Shown: positions 23,471 to 30,894 of the stretch, in pieces
Layout of the letters: each line of letters opens with the position of its first letter
How positions within the stretch are numbered: position 1 is the first letter of the stretch
Origin: Patescibacteria group bacterium
GTDB lineage: Bacteria > Patescibacteriota > Patescibacteriia > 2-12-FULL-60-25
Direction of reading: 5' to 3'
Assembly: GCA_018830085.1 (NCBI GenBank)
Contig: JAHJSR010000024.1
Location: forward strand, 1-33,484
Length of the DNA: 33,484 bases
Position numbers and translations under genes: made by a program
The notes under the pieces: generated by a model
Seen by the model: only the letters and a program-made list of their open reading frames with translations
What the model was told of the DNA's origin: nothing
Database searches by the model: none

Positions 23471-24374
23471 ATTTCTCTATTCCGGAGATTTTAAATGAAT
23501 AATCACGATCAGGGTTTATAATCCATTGTGATTGTCGCCACTGTTGTGAGTCGTCATTAAATACTAACCTCATACCCAAAGAATCATCATCCGTGCCAAA
23601 AGGTGGATTAGAACTAAAATGCCAATTAATATTTCCCAGATCAGACAAAGAAAGAACCAGCCAGTAACGACCAGATCCTAACGACTGATCATAGGCGAAA
23701 TCATACCATTCAAACGAATTAGTAACTTCGGCAGGGATTTTACTTTCTTGTAACACTCTATCTGGTTGACCATTTTTATCACTATAAATTCGGGCAATAA
23801 TATCGATAGATTTATTTTCACCTGTGTATTTGCGGAGATATACTGAAGCATTTTTTAATTTTATAGGATTGCCAACATCAAAGGAGTGAGCTTTCCATAA
23901 TCCAGCATCCACCGGATCTGAACTTAAATATTTTAAATTTTGATAATTACCTATAGGGGCAACATCAATTGTTATTTCTTCTTCATTATTATCTTGTTTA
24001 TCATCCGCCGTTTCAATACGTGCAGTTAATACTCGTTTGCTATCCATCAAAGGAGACCATTGAATTACAGTGTTAATTGTCTCGTGAGAACCATCAAGTT
24101 CCATGCGCGAAACCAAGCGATCAGCATCATACAAAGCGACGTTAAGCGCCTTACTTATACAATCTCCATTGCGAGTAATGCCAATTTCAACCTCATAACT
24201 ATTGGATAATATGGGGTGTGTGGAATTTAATGCCAACTCAGAAATCTCATAATCATTATTTTGACAGGACTGACGCTCTTGCTCTTGCACCACATCAACG
24301 GGCGAAGCGGGGTTATTTTGACAACCGGTAGCAAGTAATGACAGACTCAGCATTGGAATAAAAATATATCTCAT
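23469..24374 (-). CDS. Predicted lipoprotein, hypothetical (301 aa)
   Basis: The N-terminus is a lipoprotein signal: M-R-Y-I, hydrophobic core and L-L-A-T-G-C with C18 as the likely lipidated residue, which Lgt (30895-31650) could modify. The mature protein has a Ser/Gln/Asn-rich linker, a beta-rich CARDB-like middle (about 45-140), and a C-terminal jelly-roll-like domain (about 150-301). The last domain has phrases such as G-R-Y-W-L-V-L-S-L-S that recall carbohydrate-binding or choice-of-anchor modules. Those folds are guesses from pattern. The ATG lies 18 bases after a TATAAT box. Confidence 0.7.
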   Translation of the reverse strand: MRYIFIPMLSLSLLATGCQNNPASPVDVVQEQERQSCQNNDYEISELALNSTHPILSNSYEVEIGITRNGDCISKALNVALYDADRLVSRMELDGSHETINTVIQWSPLMDSKRVLTARIETADDKQDNNEEEITIDVAPIGNYQNLKYLSSDPVDAGLWKAHSFDVGNPIKLKNASVYLRKYTGENKSIDIIARIYSDKNGQPDRVLQESKIPAEVTNSFEWYDFAYDQSLGSGRYWLVLSLSDLGNINWHFSSNPPFGTDDDSLGMRLVFNDDSQQWRQSQWIINPDRDYSFKISGIEK

Positions 24375-24392
24375 AGTATGGAAAATTGTTAA

Positions 24393-24398
24393 ATTATA
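24393..24398 (-). promoter_or_regulatory. -10 box of the lipoprotein gene
   Basis: A perfect TATAAT on the minus strand lies 18 bases before ATG 24374, between the lipoprotein gene and the upstream gene stop at 24405. No good -35 was found. Confidence 0.45.
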
Positions 24399-24404
24399 TA
24401 AAGC

Positions 24405-25277
24405 TTAGTTTCTTTTCATGAATATGTCACGCGCTAATAAATAGCCATCTTCCTTAATATCAGGATAATTTAAAATGACGGTATGATACCCCTTTTTTTG
24501 GACAAGTAAACGATATGAACCTTTTTTAACAATAAATGCATACCTACCTCTGGGTGAGGTAACTTGGCTCTCTAAAGATTTTCCATATTTACGTTCAAAG
24601 ATTCTGACGACCACATCCTTAAGTGGAGCCTTAGTATCAACGTCACGTACCGTGCCATATGGAGGAGCTGCTGGTTTAAAATCCAAAAAACGGCTGATGA
24701 GTGCTAAAAAATATATAATGATTAGAATCCAGGCAGAAAAAAAGCCACGCAATGGTACAAAAAGTGCAATTGCCAGCAATGGGCAAATGAGTGATAACAA
24801 TTCCTGAGATTTTCTAGATGAAAATACTCGTTTTTTTAATAAAGAAGCATGACCTTTAACGTTAATCGGATCAATGGGGATATTTTTATTGATAGATCCA
24901 TAATCGGTTACGATAATGTGCGCAGCCGTTAAAATATCAGCATATTCGGAATCATTATTTTTTTTATTTAAAATCTTTGATGGAAAAGTGTAGCCAGGCT
25001 TGGGAATTTCCACAATATAATCCCCTTTTGGGGCTACGAGATTATAACGACCCTCACGATTGGTTACCGTTGTCCTTACGGTTCTACCACCCAAATCCAA
25101 AAGCGTGATTGGTGTTAGTGGCACCGGTTTACCTGTTAAGCTGTCAAAAATGACCCCATAGCCGCTTTTTCTGCGTCTAAATGCTATGTATGCAGGTCGA
25201 GTAATTTTTAAAAGTAGAGCCAAAAATAGACCATAGCTTAATCCGCCAATTAATTCATACAGCAATGGCAAATACAT
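24405..25277 (-). CDS. Membrane protein with two carboxypeptidase-regulatory/Cna-B-like domains
   Basis: The 290-aa protein has an N-terminal membrane helix (about residues 5-27) and a first beta-sandwich domain (about 38-105, G-V-I-F-D-S-L-T-G-K-P-V-P-L, then N-R-E-G-R-Y-N-L-V-A-P-K-G-D-Y). Two central membrane helices (about 155-190) and a second similar domain (about 205-285, G-T-V-R-D-V-D-T-K-A-P-L-K-D-V-V-V, then S-P-R-G-R-Y) follow. Such domains are usually structural or adhesive. The topology places both sandwich domains on the same side of the membrane. No catalytic residues were seen. A TAAAAT box lies nine bases before the ATG. Confidence 0.75.
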   Translation of the reverse strand: MYLPLLYELIGGLSYGLFLALLLKITRPAYIAFRRRKSGYGVIFDSLTGKPVPLTPITLLDLGGRTVRTTVTNREGRYNLVAPKGDYIVEIPKPGYTFPSKILNKKNNDSEYADILTAAHIIVTDYGSINKNIPIDPINVKGHASLLKKRVFSSRKSQELLSLICPLLAIALFVPLRGFFSAWILIIIYFLALISRFLDFKPAAPPYGTVRDVDTKAPLKDVVVRIFERKYGKSLESQVTSPRGRYAFIVKKGSYRLLVQKKGYHTVILNYPDIKEDGYLLARDIFMKRN

Positions 25278-25286
25278 AATAAGTCT

Positions 25287-25292
25287 ATTTTA
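25287..25292 (-). promoter_or_regulatory. -10 box, near-leaderless, of the Cna-B-like gene
   Basis: TAAAAT on the minus strand ends nine bases before ATG 25277. TTCGAT stands 18 bases upstream as a weak -35. Confidence 0.45.
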
Positions 25293-25324
25293 TCCTATTT
25301 GGATAAAAGTATCGAACTTTATGA

Positions 25325-26587
25325 TTATTTAAACGTGGCTGAAAAATTAGGTGAGTTTCTTCTGACTCTCGCAGGTATGAACAATAGATAAATGCCAACC
25401 AAAACAACACCGACTATTCCTACAATGGAAAATGATTGCACGGGACCAAAGAAGTCTATCAATAAACCAACAAATATTGGAGCAATGATATATCCTAGAT
25501 TGGAAATAAAATCACTTAATGCTTGAGTATCTTTTTCCATCTTTCCATTTTGACTTATCGCATCCGCGAACCAACCATCAACAGATGGATAAACCAGTGC
25601 TTGAGCGCAACCACTAATAAACATCATTATAAGTAAAAGAACATTTTCGGATTGTAATAAATAAATAGTTGCTAAAAAACCAAACGAAACCAATAAACTG
25701 TACACGGCAACATTTAATTTTCCATAGTGAAGAGTGAGAGAACCCACAAACCAGCCCATAAAAAGACCCGGCAAATAATTCACTGTTAAGAACAAACCAC
25801 GATAAACCCCCAAGGATTCTAAAGATTCAGAAACGACCGATCCCAAGGACCAAAGACTCCCATCCAAAAGCGCAATCAAAAGTGATGCTATCAAACCCGG
25901 GTATAAAATCTTAGAAAGGTTTAACCAAGAGATACACTTACTACCCTTTGTAATTTTTGGACTGGGCATATATTGCCTACAAACCTTTTTTTGCCTTACT
26001 AAAACATTTACCACAATAAACATGGCCATGGCTGCGAATAATGCCAAATAAGGTGCATACAAAGAAGTTTTCGTTACACCTTCTGCCACAAGGCCACCAA
26101 TTAATAATGGCGCAAGCATTGAACCAGCGGCTTTAAAAATCGAGATGACCCCAAAGCTTGAGGCATGTTCTTTTTCCGGAGTACAACGGCCAACTACATC
26201 CATGGCGCCAAAGTTGCGTAAATCATAATATAATCCCCATAAGACCATGGCCAAGACAAACATCCAAATATGTTTTGATTGCCATAAGACTAACGGAAAA
26301 GCCAAGGCAACAGCAAAAAGCAACAAATACAATCTGCGGAAAGTTGTATCCGTAACGAACTTAATCAACACAAGATCAAAAACAGCACCAAAAACAGAAA
26401 GTGAACCAATTATCAAACCGGTTATGGTGTAATTTAAACCAGATTGGGACATTATCAGAGGCGTGACATAGCTCGATATACCTTCGTAGATTGAAAAAAA
26501 GAAAAATAAAAAAGCCAACGAAAATAATAATCGGTGGTTTGTTCCATAAATACGTAAACGCTCGTTTAGCGTTTTACGGATAGACAT
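25325..26587 (-). CDS. Major facilitator superfamily transporter
   Basis: The 420-aa protein has twelve predicted membrane helices in two sets of six with a cytoplasmic loop near residue 200-225, the MFS plan. The substrate is not evident and no drug-efflux or sugar signature was recognised with confidence. A short basic N-terminus (M-S-I-R-K-T-L-N-E-R-L-R) precedes helix 1. The ATG lies six bases after a perfect TATAAT, so the mRNA is likely leaderless. Confidence 0.85.
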   Translation of the reverse strand: MSIRKTLNERLRIYGTNHRLLFSLAFLFFFFSIYEGISSYVTPLIMSQSGLNYTITGLIIGSLSVFGAVFDLVLIKFVTDTTFRRLYLLLFAVALAFPLVLWQSKHIWMFVLAMVLWGLYYDLRNFGAMDVVGRCTPEKEHASSFGVISIFKAAGSMLAPLLIGGLVAEGVTKTSLYAPYLALFAAMAMFIVVNVLVRQKKVCRQYMPSPKITKGSKCISWLNLSKILYPGLIASLLIALLDGSLWSLGSVVSESLESLGVYRGLFLTVNYLPGLFMGWFVGSLTLHYGKLNVAVYSLLVSFGFLATIYLLQSENVLLLIMMFISGCAQALVYPSVDGWFADAISQNGKMEKDTQALSDFISNLGYIIAPIFVGLLIDFFGPVQSFSIVGIVGVVLVGIYLLFIPARVRRNSPNFSATFK

Positions 26588-26593
26588 GTTGTT

Positions 26594-26620
26594 ATTATAC
26601 TAAACTAAATTTGATGTGAA
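26594..26620 (-). promoter_or_regulatory. Promoter of the MFS gene, leaderless geometry
   Basis: TTCACA, a short 15-base spacer and a perfect TATAAT on the minus strand. The -10 ends six bases before ATG 26587. Confidence 0.6.
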
Positions 26621-26639
26621 CAGAAATTATGACGATGAC

Positions 26640-26880
26640 AATCCTCTCGTTCGAATCCCACCCAGCTTATTATGAAAAAGACCCTGACCGATGGTCAAAG
26701 TCTTCTTCATGGCGGAGAGGGAGGGAATCTCACTCCCCCTCGGCTCTGCTCGGGGTCTCAATAGGGGCTTCCGCCCCTCTTGTCAGCTTTCGACAAGCTC
26801 AAGCCTGTCACCCTCAAGATGTAAGGGGAATCCTTCCCCTTACCATCCCCTTGTTCAAATCCCTCTCATTTCTTCAACCG
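26640..26880. repeat. Hairpin-rich mosaic containing copies of tRNA 3'-end sequence
   Basis: This gene-free, GC-rich stretch holds three partial copies of the tRNA-Ser T-arm/acceptor end: GTTCGAATCCC at 26649-26659 (plus sense), a 19-of-21 match in the tRNA orientation at 26709-26729, and GTTCAAATCCCTCTC at 26853-26867 in the opposite orientation (14 of 15). Between the last two lie strong hairpins: AGGGGC/GCCCCT (26763-26778), CTTGTC/GACAAG near 26779-26797 and GTAAGGGGAA/TTCCCCTTAC (26821-26843), the whole closed by GAGAGGGA (26715-26722) with TCCCTCTC (26860-26867). Another stem, GAAAAAGAC/GTCTTCTTC, is at about 26674-26708. No gene is credible here. Confidence 0.6.
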
Positions 26881-26883
26881 TAT

Positions 26884-26919
26884 AAAAAAACGCACCGCCT
26901 TTTAGCGGAACGTTTTTTT
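26884..26919 (-). terminator. Terminator downstream of tRNA-Ser
   Basis: CGCACCGC and GCGGAACG pair with one mismatch and one G-U around a short loop, with seven A on one side and seven T on the other. It lies two bases past the CCA end of the tRNA on the minus strand. Confidence 0.75.
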
Positions 26920-26920
26920 A

Positions 26921-27008
26921 TGGCGGAGAGAGAGGGATTCGAACCCTCGATACCTTTCGGTATGCACGCTTTCCAAGCGTGTGCACTAGGCCTCTATGCG
27001 ACCTCTCC
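26921..27008 (-). tRNA. tRNA-Ser (anticodon GGA)
   Basis: On the minus strand an 88-nt class II tRNA folds well. The acceptor stem is GGAGAGG with TCTCTCC (one G-U), the anticodon stem is CACGC/GCGTG with loop TTGGAAA giving anticodon GGA (plus-strand 26972-26974), and the long variable arm ATACC-GAAA-GGTAT is typical of serine tRNAs. The T arm is GAGGG-TTCGAAT-CCCTC. Discriminator G and an encoded 3' CCA are present. It reads UCC and UCU codons. TATATA just upstream on the minus strand may be its -10. Confidence 0.95.
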
Positions 27009-27124
27009 CAGCTATATACCTCTTTATTTGTGTGCGCATAATAGCTTAAACACAAAAAATCTTCAAGTCATAGCCATAATACGGACTTTGAGTCGCTTTT
27101 AACAACATGATAGGATTAAGAAAT

Positions 27125-27808
27125 ATGAAAATAAAACAATTACTTAAACAATCATGGGAAATTTGCATAAAGCAATGGAAACTTATTGCATTTATAATAT
27201 TTGTAGCTTATTTGCCTTTAAATTTGTTTTTAGAGTTTTCCCCAATGGCACAAATAGATATTTCGGATATGCAGGCATTTATCAAAATTACACAAATTTC
27301 TGGATTTTATGAGCTTTTAATCGGTTCATTTGCTGGTATATTGATCATACTCATGACAAAGCAAGTTATGGAGGGTAAAAAAACCAGTTTTACAGAATTA
27401 TGGTCAAGTAAATTCAATATTCCTACATATGGCCGTTTTGTTTGGACGACTCTGATCAAAAATCTGTTAATTGGACTTTTGATGCTTTTATTATTCATTC
27501 CGGGTTTGTTGTTTGCGATCTACTGGCTATTTGCAGAACAAATTGCGGTTTTGGATAATGAAGGTGGAATTAATGCATTAACAAAATCACAAGCAATGGT
27601 AAAAGGTAAGTGGTTTAGTTTTTTTGCATTTGCTCTAGCGGGATTTTTAGTGCCCATTATTGGCGGTTTAATTATAGTTAATGGTCAGCTATTTTTAGTT
27701 GACCATTGGGCTTTTAATTTATTAACCTCTTTTATAGCAGATCTTTTTCAAGCATTTTTTATTGTTTATTTAACGGTTGGTTATTTAAAAATAAGAAAGA
27801 CTGCATAA
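27125..27808 (+). CDS. Hypothetical multi-helix membrane protein (227 aa)
   Basis: No family is assigned with confidence. The plan resembles small integral membrane proteins related to the glycerophosphodiester phosphodiesterase membrane domain or DUF975: about six helices, a short basic start (M-K-I-K-Q-L-L-K-Q-S-W), and a central L-L-F-I-P-G-L-L-F-A-I-Y-W segment with A-M-V-K-G-K-W after it. No catalytic residues are seen. ATG 27125 is chosen because AGGA lies eight bases upstream. An ATG at 27107 would add six residues. It ends at a shared terminator facing the DsbA-like gene. Confidence 0.65.
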   Translation: MKIKQLLKQSWEICIKQWKLIAFIIFVAYLPLNLFLEFSPMAQIDISDMQAFIKITQISGFYELLIGSFAGILIILMTKQVMEGKKTSFTELWSSKFNIPTYGRFVWTTLIKNLLIGLLMLLLFIPGLLFAIYWLFAEQIAVLDNEGGINALTKSQAMVKGKWFSFFAFALAGFLVPIIGGLIIVNGQLFLVDHWAFNLLTSFIADLFQAFFIVYLTVGYLKIRKTA

Positions 27809-27822
27809 TAGACAAAGCAATC

Positions 27823-27850
27823 AAAAAGAGCGGAAAACCGCTCTTTTTTT
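27823..27850. terminator. Bidirectional terminator
   Basis: GAGCGG and CCGCTC with an AAAA loop, extended by A-run and T-run on either side, end the convergent genes 27125-27808 and 27867-28646. Confidence 0.85.
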
Positions 27851-27866
27851 TTGTAATCAATGTTAC

Positions 27867-28646
27867 TTAGTTGGTAGCACCAGCTTGTTGAATTATACCT
27901 TTAAAGGTTTCGTAAGGGATTGCGCCACTTATCAATTCACCATTAACAAAACTTGCAGGAGTTCCTTCGACGCCTATGTTTTGACCTTCGGATAAATCTT
28001 CGGCTACACGAGAGGCTTTGCTCCCGCCATCCAAACATTTGTTAAATTCATCGGTGTTAAGACCAAGCTCTTTGGCGGCTGCCTTCCAAACGTCAACACC
28101 CATGTTACCAGCTTCGTTGGCTGCAAAAATCTTATCATACATTTCCCAGAATTTTCCTTGATCGGCCGCACACTCAGAAGCTTCGGCTGCTTTTTGAGCT
28201 TCTGGATGAAATGAAAGTGGATAATGACGGAAGACTACACGAACATCATTTGGAAAATCTTTCTTGATCTGTTGAAGAGTTGTGTAATGACGGAGACAAT
28301 AAGGACACTCGAAGTCAGAATATTCTATGATTGTAACCTTGGCATCAGCAGGACCATAAACATGATCACGTGTTTCATCCACAGCGGCTGGAGGTAGGGA
28401 TGGTGCAGCGGCCGTAGGGTCAGTTGTTGGCTGAGCTTGTGTTGGCGCGGCAGTTGGATTTGCTGTTTGTCCGGCCATAGCCTGTGCATTAAAACTTCTA
28501 CCTGACATTAAAAAGTTAAACACCAAGACCAAGCCGATTGTTGAAACAATAGCGACGCCGGCCACGATACCCAAGGCAAACATAACACGAGGATTGCTTT
28601 CCCAGATGCTTGAGCCTTGCTTGTTTGTGTGATTTTGAGAATCCAT
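27867..28646 (-). CDS. Membrane-anchored DsbA-like thiol oxidoreductase (CPYC)
   Basis: The 259-aa protein has a cytoplasmic start, one membrane anchor (about residues 22-47), a Pro/Thr/Ala-rich linker (58-88) and an extracytoplasmic thioredoxin-fold domain of the DsbA/Thioredoxin_4 type. The active site is C-P-Y-C at 114-117 in S-D-F-E-C-P-Y-C, and the cis-proline loop is E-G-T-P-A-S-F. It should make or rearrange disulfides outside the membrane. ATG 28646 lies five bases after TATAAT, implying a leaderless transcript. A second, related gene is just upstream on the same strand, so the two may be old duplicates with different active-site chemistry. Confidence 0.88.
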   Translation of the reverse strand: MDSQNHTNKQGSSIWESNPRVMFALGIVAGVAIVSTIGLVLVFNFLMSGRSFNAQAMAGQTANPTAAPTQAQPTTDPTAAAPSLPPAAVDETRDHVYGPADAKVTIIEYSDFECPYCLRHYTTLQQIKKDFPNDVRVVFRHYPLSFHPEAQKAAEASECAADQGKFWEMYDKIFAANEAGNMGVDVWKAAAKELGLNTDEFNKCLDGGSKASRVAEDLSEGQNIGVEGTPASFVNGELISGAIPYETFKGIIQQAGATN

Positions 28647-28651
28647 AAGCA

Positions 28652-28657
28652 ATTATA
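28652..28657 (-). promoter_or_regulatory. -10 box of the CPYC oxidoreductase gene, leaderless
   Basis: A perfect TATAAT on the minus strand ends five bases before ATG 28646. No recognisable -35 was found at 16-18 bases. Confidence 0.55.
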
Positions 28658-28749
28658 AATTAGTAGTTAAATTGTTAGTTAATTATTTGGAATGCCTAAT
28701 ATTTTGCGCATTGGGGCGCACAAAGTCAAACCTATGTCAAGACTGTTGT

Positions 28750-29409
28750 TTATTGTAATTCTTGATCCAATATCTCGGACCATTGATCAAGACTCATGGC
28801 GCCGGACTTAATTTTTCTGTTTATGAAGAAGGTAGGGGTTGAGTCGAGCTTCATGTTAACAGCCTCAAGATAATCATTTTGTACTTTTTGCTTGGCCGAT
28901 TCCAAGGTTAAACATTTGCTAAAATTTTCTTTTTGTAATCCAAGTTGCTCCGCCAGATCTGCATAAAAATCAGTTGGTGTTTTTAAGTACTGCCATTTTT
29001 CTTGGCTTTGATACAATAAATCTGCATATTGCCAGAAAGCATTTTGCTCTTGCGCGCATCTTCCGGCGACGGCTGCTGAGGCTGCATTTTGATGTATTGA
29101 GGAAAGAGGAAAATCATTCCAGTAAAAATTGACTCTATCTTGATATTTTTCTATAACTTTTTTAAGTTCAGATTCGGCCATCTTACAAGCAGGACATTGA
29201 AAGTCGCTATAAATACGCACAGTAACTTTTGCATCTTTATTTCCGGCTTGAGGATTACCTTGATCATTAAAGAGAATATTGGGATCAATATTACCGCCAC
29301 CCTCACCCGGCCCAAGCGATATAGCCCAAATTAGACCGGCGATAATCAAAACACCAAGAATGATTGTTCCAATCAAAAAATATTTTTGCGTTTTTTCGGT
29401 TGTATCCAT
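28750..29409 (-). CDS. Membrane-anchored DsbA-like thiol oxidoreductase (CPAC)
   Basis: The 219-aa protein has one N-terminal membrane helix (about residues 10-31), a Gly-rich linker and a DsbA-like domain. The active site is C-P-A-C at 72-75 (Y-S-D-F-Q-C-P-A-C) and the cis-proline loop is D-S-T-P-T-F-F-I-N. Compared with the neighbouring CPYC protein it lacks the long Pro-rich linker. It follows the TrxB-like gene by 53 bases on the same strand, and all three lie in one direction, suggesting a thiol-redox group. Confidence 0.88.
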   Translation of the reverse strand: MDTTEKTQKYFLIGTIILGVLIIAGLIWAISLGPGEGGGNIDPNILFNDQGNPQAGNKDAKVTVRIYSDFQCPACKMAESELKKVIEKYQDRVNFYWNDFPLSSIHQNAASAAVAGRCAQEQNAFWQYADLLYQSQEKWQYLKTPTDFYADLAEQLGLQKENFSKCLTLESAKQKVQNDYLEAVNMKLDSTPTFFINRKIKSGAMSLDQWSEILDQELQ

Positions 29410-29462
29410 AATTTTTAATTGCTTTAGTTTAATTTGCTAGAGCTTATACGTCAAACATCATT

Positions 29463-30371
29463 TTATGAATTTTGTAAGTATTTTAGTATTTGCAATGCCG
29501 CCTTACTCCCCTCTCCAACAGCAACGGCAATCTGTTTTTCGGTAATATCGGTAACATCTCCGGCCGCCCATATTCCTTTAACAGAAGTTGCATTATTTTT
29601 ATCAACAATAATTTCAGCATGATCATTTTTATCAACCAGATTTATAAAATCCGACACAGGCTTTAAACCGATTTCAATAAATACACCTTGTGTTGATTCG
29701 TGAACTTCTTGCCCATCAGAACCAGAATAATAAATGCCATTGACGAACTTTTCACCAGTTATGCGTATAGTTTTTGCCTGACTAATAAATCTTATTTTTG
29801 GATTTTGTTTAATTTTTTCTATCATGACTTCATCTCCATGGAGCTCCGGATCAATGGACATTATACTTACTGATGATGCATATTTTACTAAAAATAATGT
29901 GGCCTCCATAGCACTATTGCCTCCACCTATAACATGTACTTGTTTATCTTTAAAAAGCGGTGCATCACAAGTTGCACAATAGGTTACGCCTTTACCATAG
30001 AAATCCTTTTCACCCGGAACACCAAGGTCACGATGTTTTGTACCTGTTGCGACTAATAACGTTTTAGATTCATAAACATTGGCGTCTGTTTTTACGGAAA
30101 ATCCTTTATCGCTTTGGCTGATATCAGTTACATATTCTCCGGAAATCATTTTGAAATCTTTTTTATAGTCTTTTAAATGTTCTTGAAATTTAGAGACAAG
30201 CTCTTGTCCATTAATCATATGAAAACCAAGATAATTCTCGACCTCAGAGCTCCAAAGCGTTTGCCCGCCAACCTCGCCAGCAAGCATCAAAAAATTTATT
30301 TTTTGGCGAGCGAGATAAATTGCAGCAGCCATGCCAGCAGGACCACCACCGATTATTATTGAATCGTACAT
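29463..30371 (-). CDS. trxB: Thioredoxin reductase-like flavoprotein (AhpF-type pyridine nucleotide site)
   Basis: The 302-aa protein has an N-terminal FAD site (I-I-G-G-G-P-A-G, residues 6-13), the redox pair C-A-T-C at 132-135 in the usual T-Y-C-A-T-C-D-A-P context, a second dinucleotide site G-G-G-N-S-A at 149-154, and the C-terminal A-A-G-D-V-T segment. The H-R-R-x-x-x-R motif of NADPH-specific TrxB is absent. That region reads S-I-D-P-E-L-H-G-D-E-V-M (172-183) and resembles the AhpF C-terminal module, so NADH or another donor is possible. The start M-Y-D-S-I-I-I-G-G-G at 30371 is family-standard; an extended TGGTACGAT lies nine bases before it. Partner thioredoxin is not in the window. 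Confidence 0.88.
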   Translation of the reverse strand: MYDSIIIGGGPAGMAAAIYLARQKINFLMLAGEVGGQTLWSSEVENYLGFHMINGQELVSKFQEHLKDYKKDFKMISGEYVTDISQSDKGFSVKTDANVYESKTLLVATGTKHRDLGVPGEKDFYGKGVTYCATCDAPLFKDKQVHVIGGGNSAMEATLFLVKYASSVSIMSIDPELHGDEVMIEKIKQNPKIRFISQAKTIRITGEKFVNGIYYSGSDGQEVHESTQGVFIEIGLKPVSDFINLVDKNDHAEIIVDKNNATSVKGIWAAGDVTDITEKQIAVAVGEGSKAALQILKYLQNS

Positions 30372-30404
30372 AATACACCAATCGTACCATGTATTTGGTC
30401 TGTT

Positions 30405-30428
30405 AAAAAGAAAAACCGCTTTTGCGGT
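30405..30428 (-). terminator. Terminator between the lgt pair and trxB
   Basis: ACCGC and GCGGT with a four-base loop, followed on the minus strand by five T, separate the 30430-30852 gene from trxB. Confidence 0.65.
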
Positions 30429-30429
30429 G

Positions 30430-30852
30430 TTATGGAGTACTTTGTTTATTGTCCTCAAAATAATGTCGCCACTTATTTACCACTATGGTAGAAAGGATCA
30501 AGGTAAAAATCAACGACAGAAAGCGTCCGGCGAAAATTATGAAACTAATATTCAATGCAAGTAAAATGACACCATCTAAAATAAACTGCATTATCATTGG
30601 TGATTTAGCTCTATTATTACCTTTGATAAGTGGCTTGGGAGCTGCAATAATCCCAATCTGTTGCCACCCCAATCTTTGATGAATGTTCTGTATAATCATC
30701 CACATGCCAATATATCCTGTAAAAGTTATAAATATCAGTAATACATTTCGTTTGAATGGAAGCTCATAAATGAATTGTCCAATCCACACCCAAGACATGA
30801 TTAGACTAGCTAAAAAGAGCAGCCAGGCAGTAAAAATTGCTTTATAGCTCAT
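30430..30852 (-). CDS. Hypothetical four-helix membrane protein (140 aa)
   Basis: No family is recognised. It has about four membrane helices in two pairs (residues 4-50 and 85-125) joined by a loop rich in basic residues, and a charged C-terminus (H-Y-F-E-D-N-K-Q-S). ATG 30852 is preferred because GAGGTGG lies four to five bases upstream. An in-frame ATG at 30885 would add eleven residues but has no such site. It follows lgt by 42 bases on the same strand and ends at a terminator. Confidence 0.6.
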   Translation of the reverse strand: MSYKAIFTAWLLFLASLIMSWVWIGQFIYELPFKRNVLLIFITFTGYIGMWMIIQNIHQRLGWQQIGIIAAPKPLIKGNNRAKSPMIMQFILDGVILLALNISFIIFAGRFLSLIFTLILSTIVVNKWRHYFEDNKQSTP

Positions 30853-30894
30853 TAACCACCTCTTTTCCGGAGTTAAACCAAGCATTGCAAACTT

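Noticed and set aside
26779-26820. CRISPR-like or REP-like array
   Set aside because: Repeats here are single hairpins, not regularly spaced direct repeats with spacers. No cas gene is present.
26640-26880. A second intact tRNA gene
   Set aside because: T-loop-like GTTCGAATCCC and GTTCAAATCCC occur, but the T stems do not pair and no anticodon arm could be drawn.
26629-27102. A 157-codon plus-strand frame
   Set aside because: It runs through tRNA-Ser on the opposite strand and through the hairpin mosaic, so it is a chance frame.
30372-30458. N-terminal extension of the TrxB-like protein
   Set aside because: The FAD-binding strand starts at M-Y-D-S-I-I-I-G-G-G, the family N-terminus. The extension has no match and lies in the terminator/promoter region.
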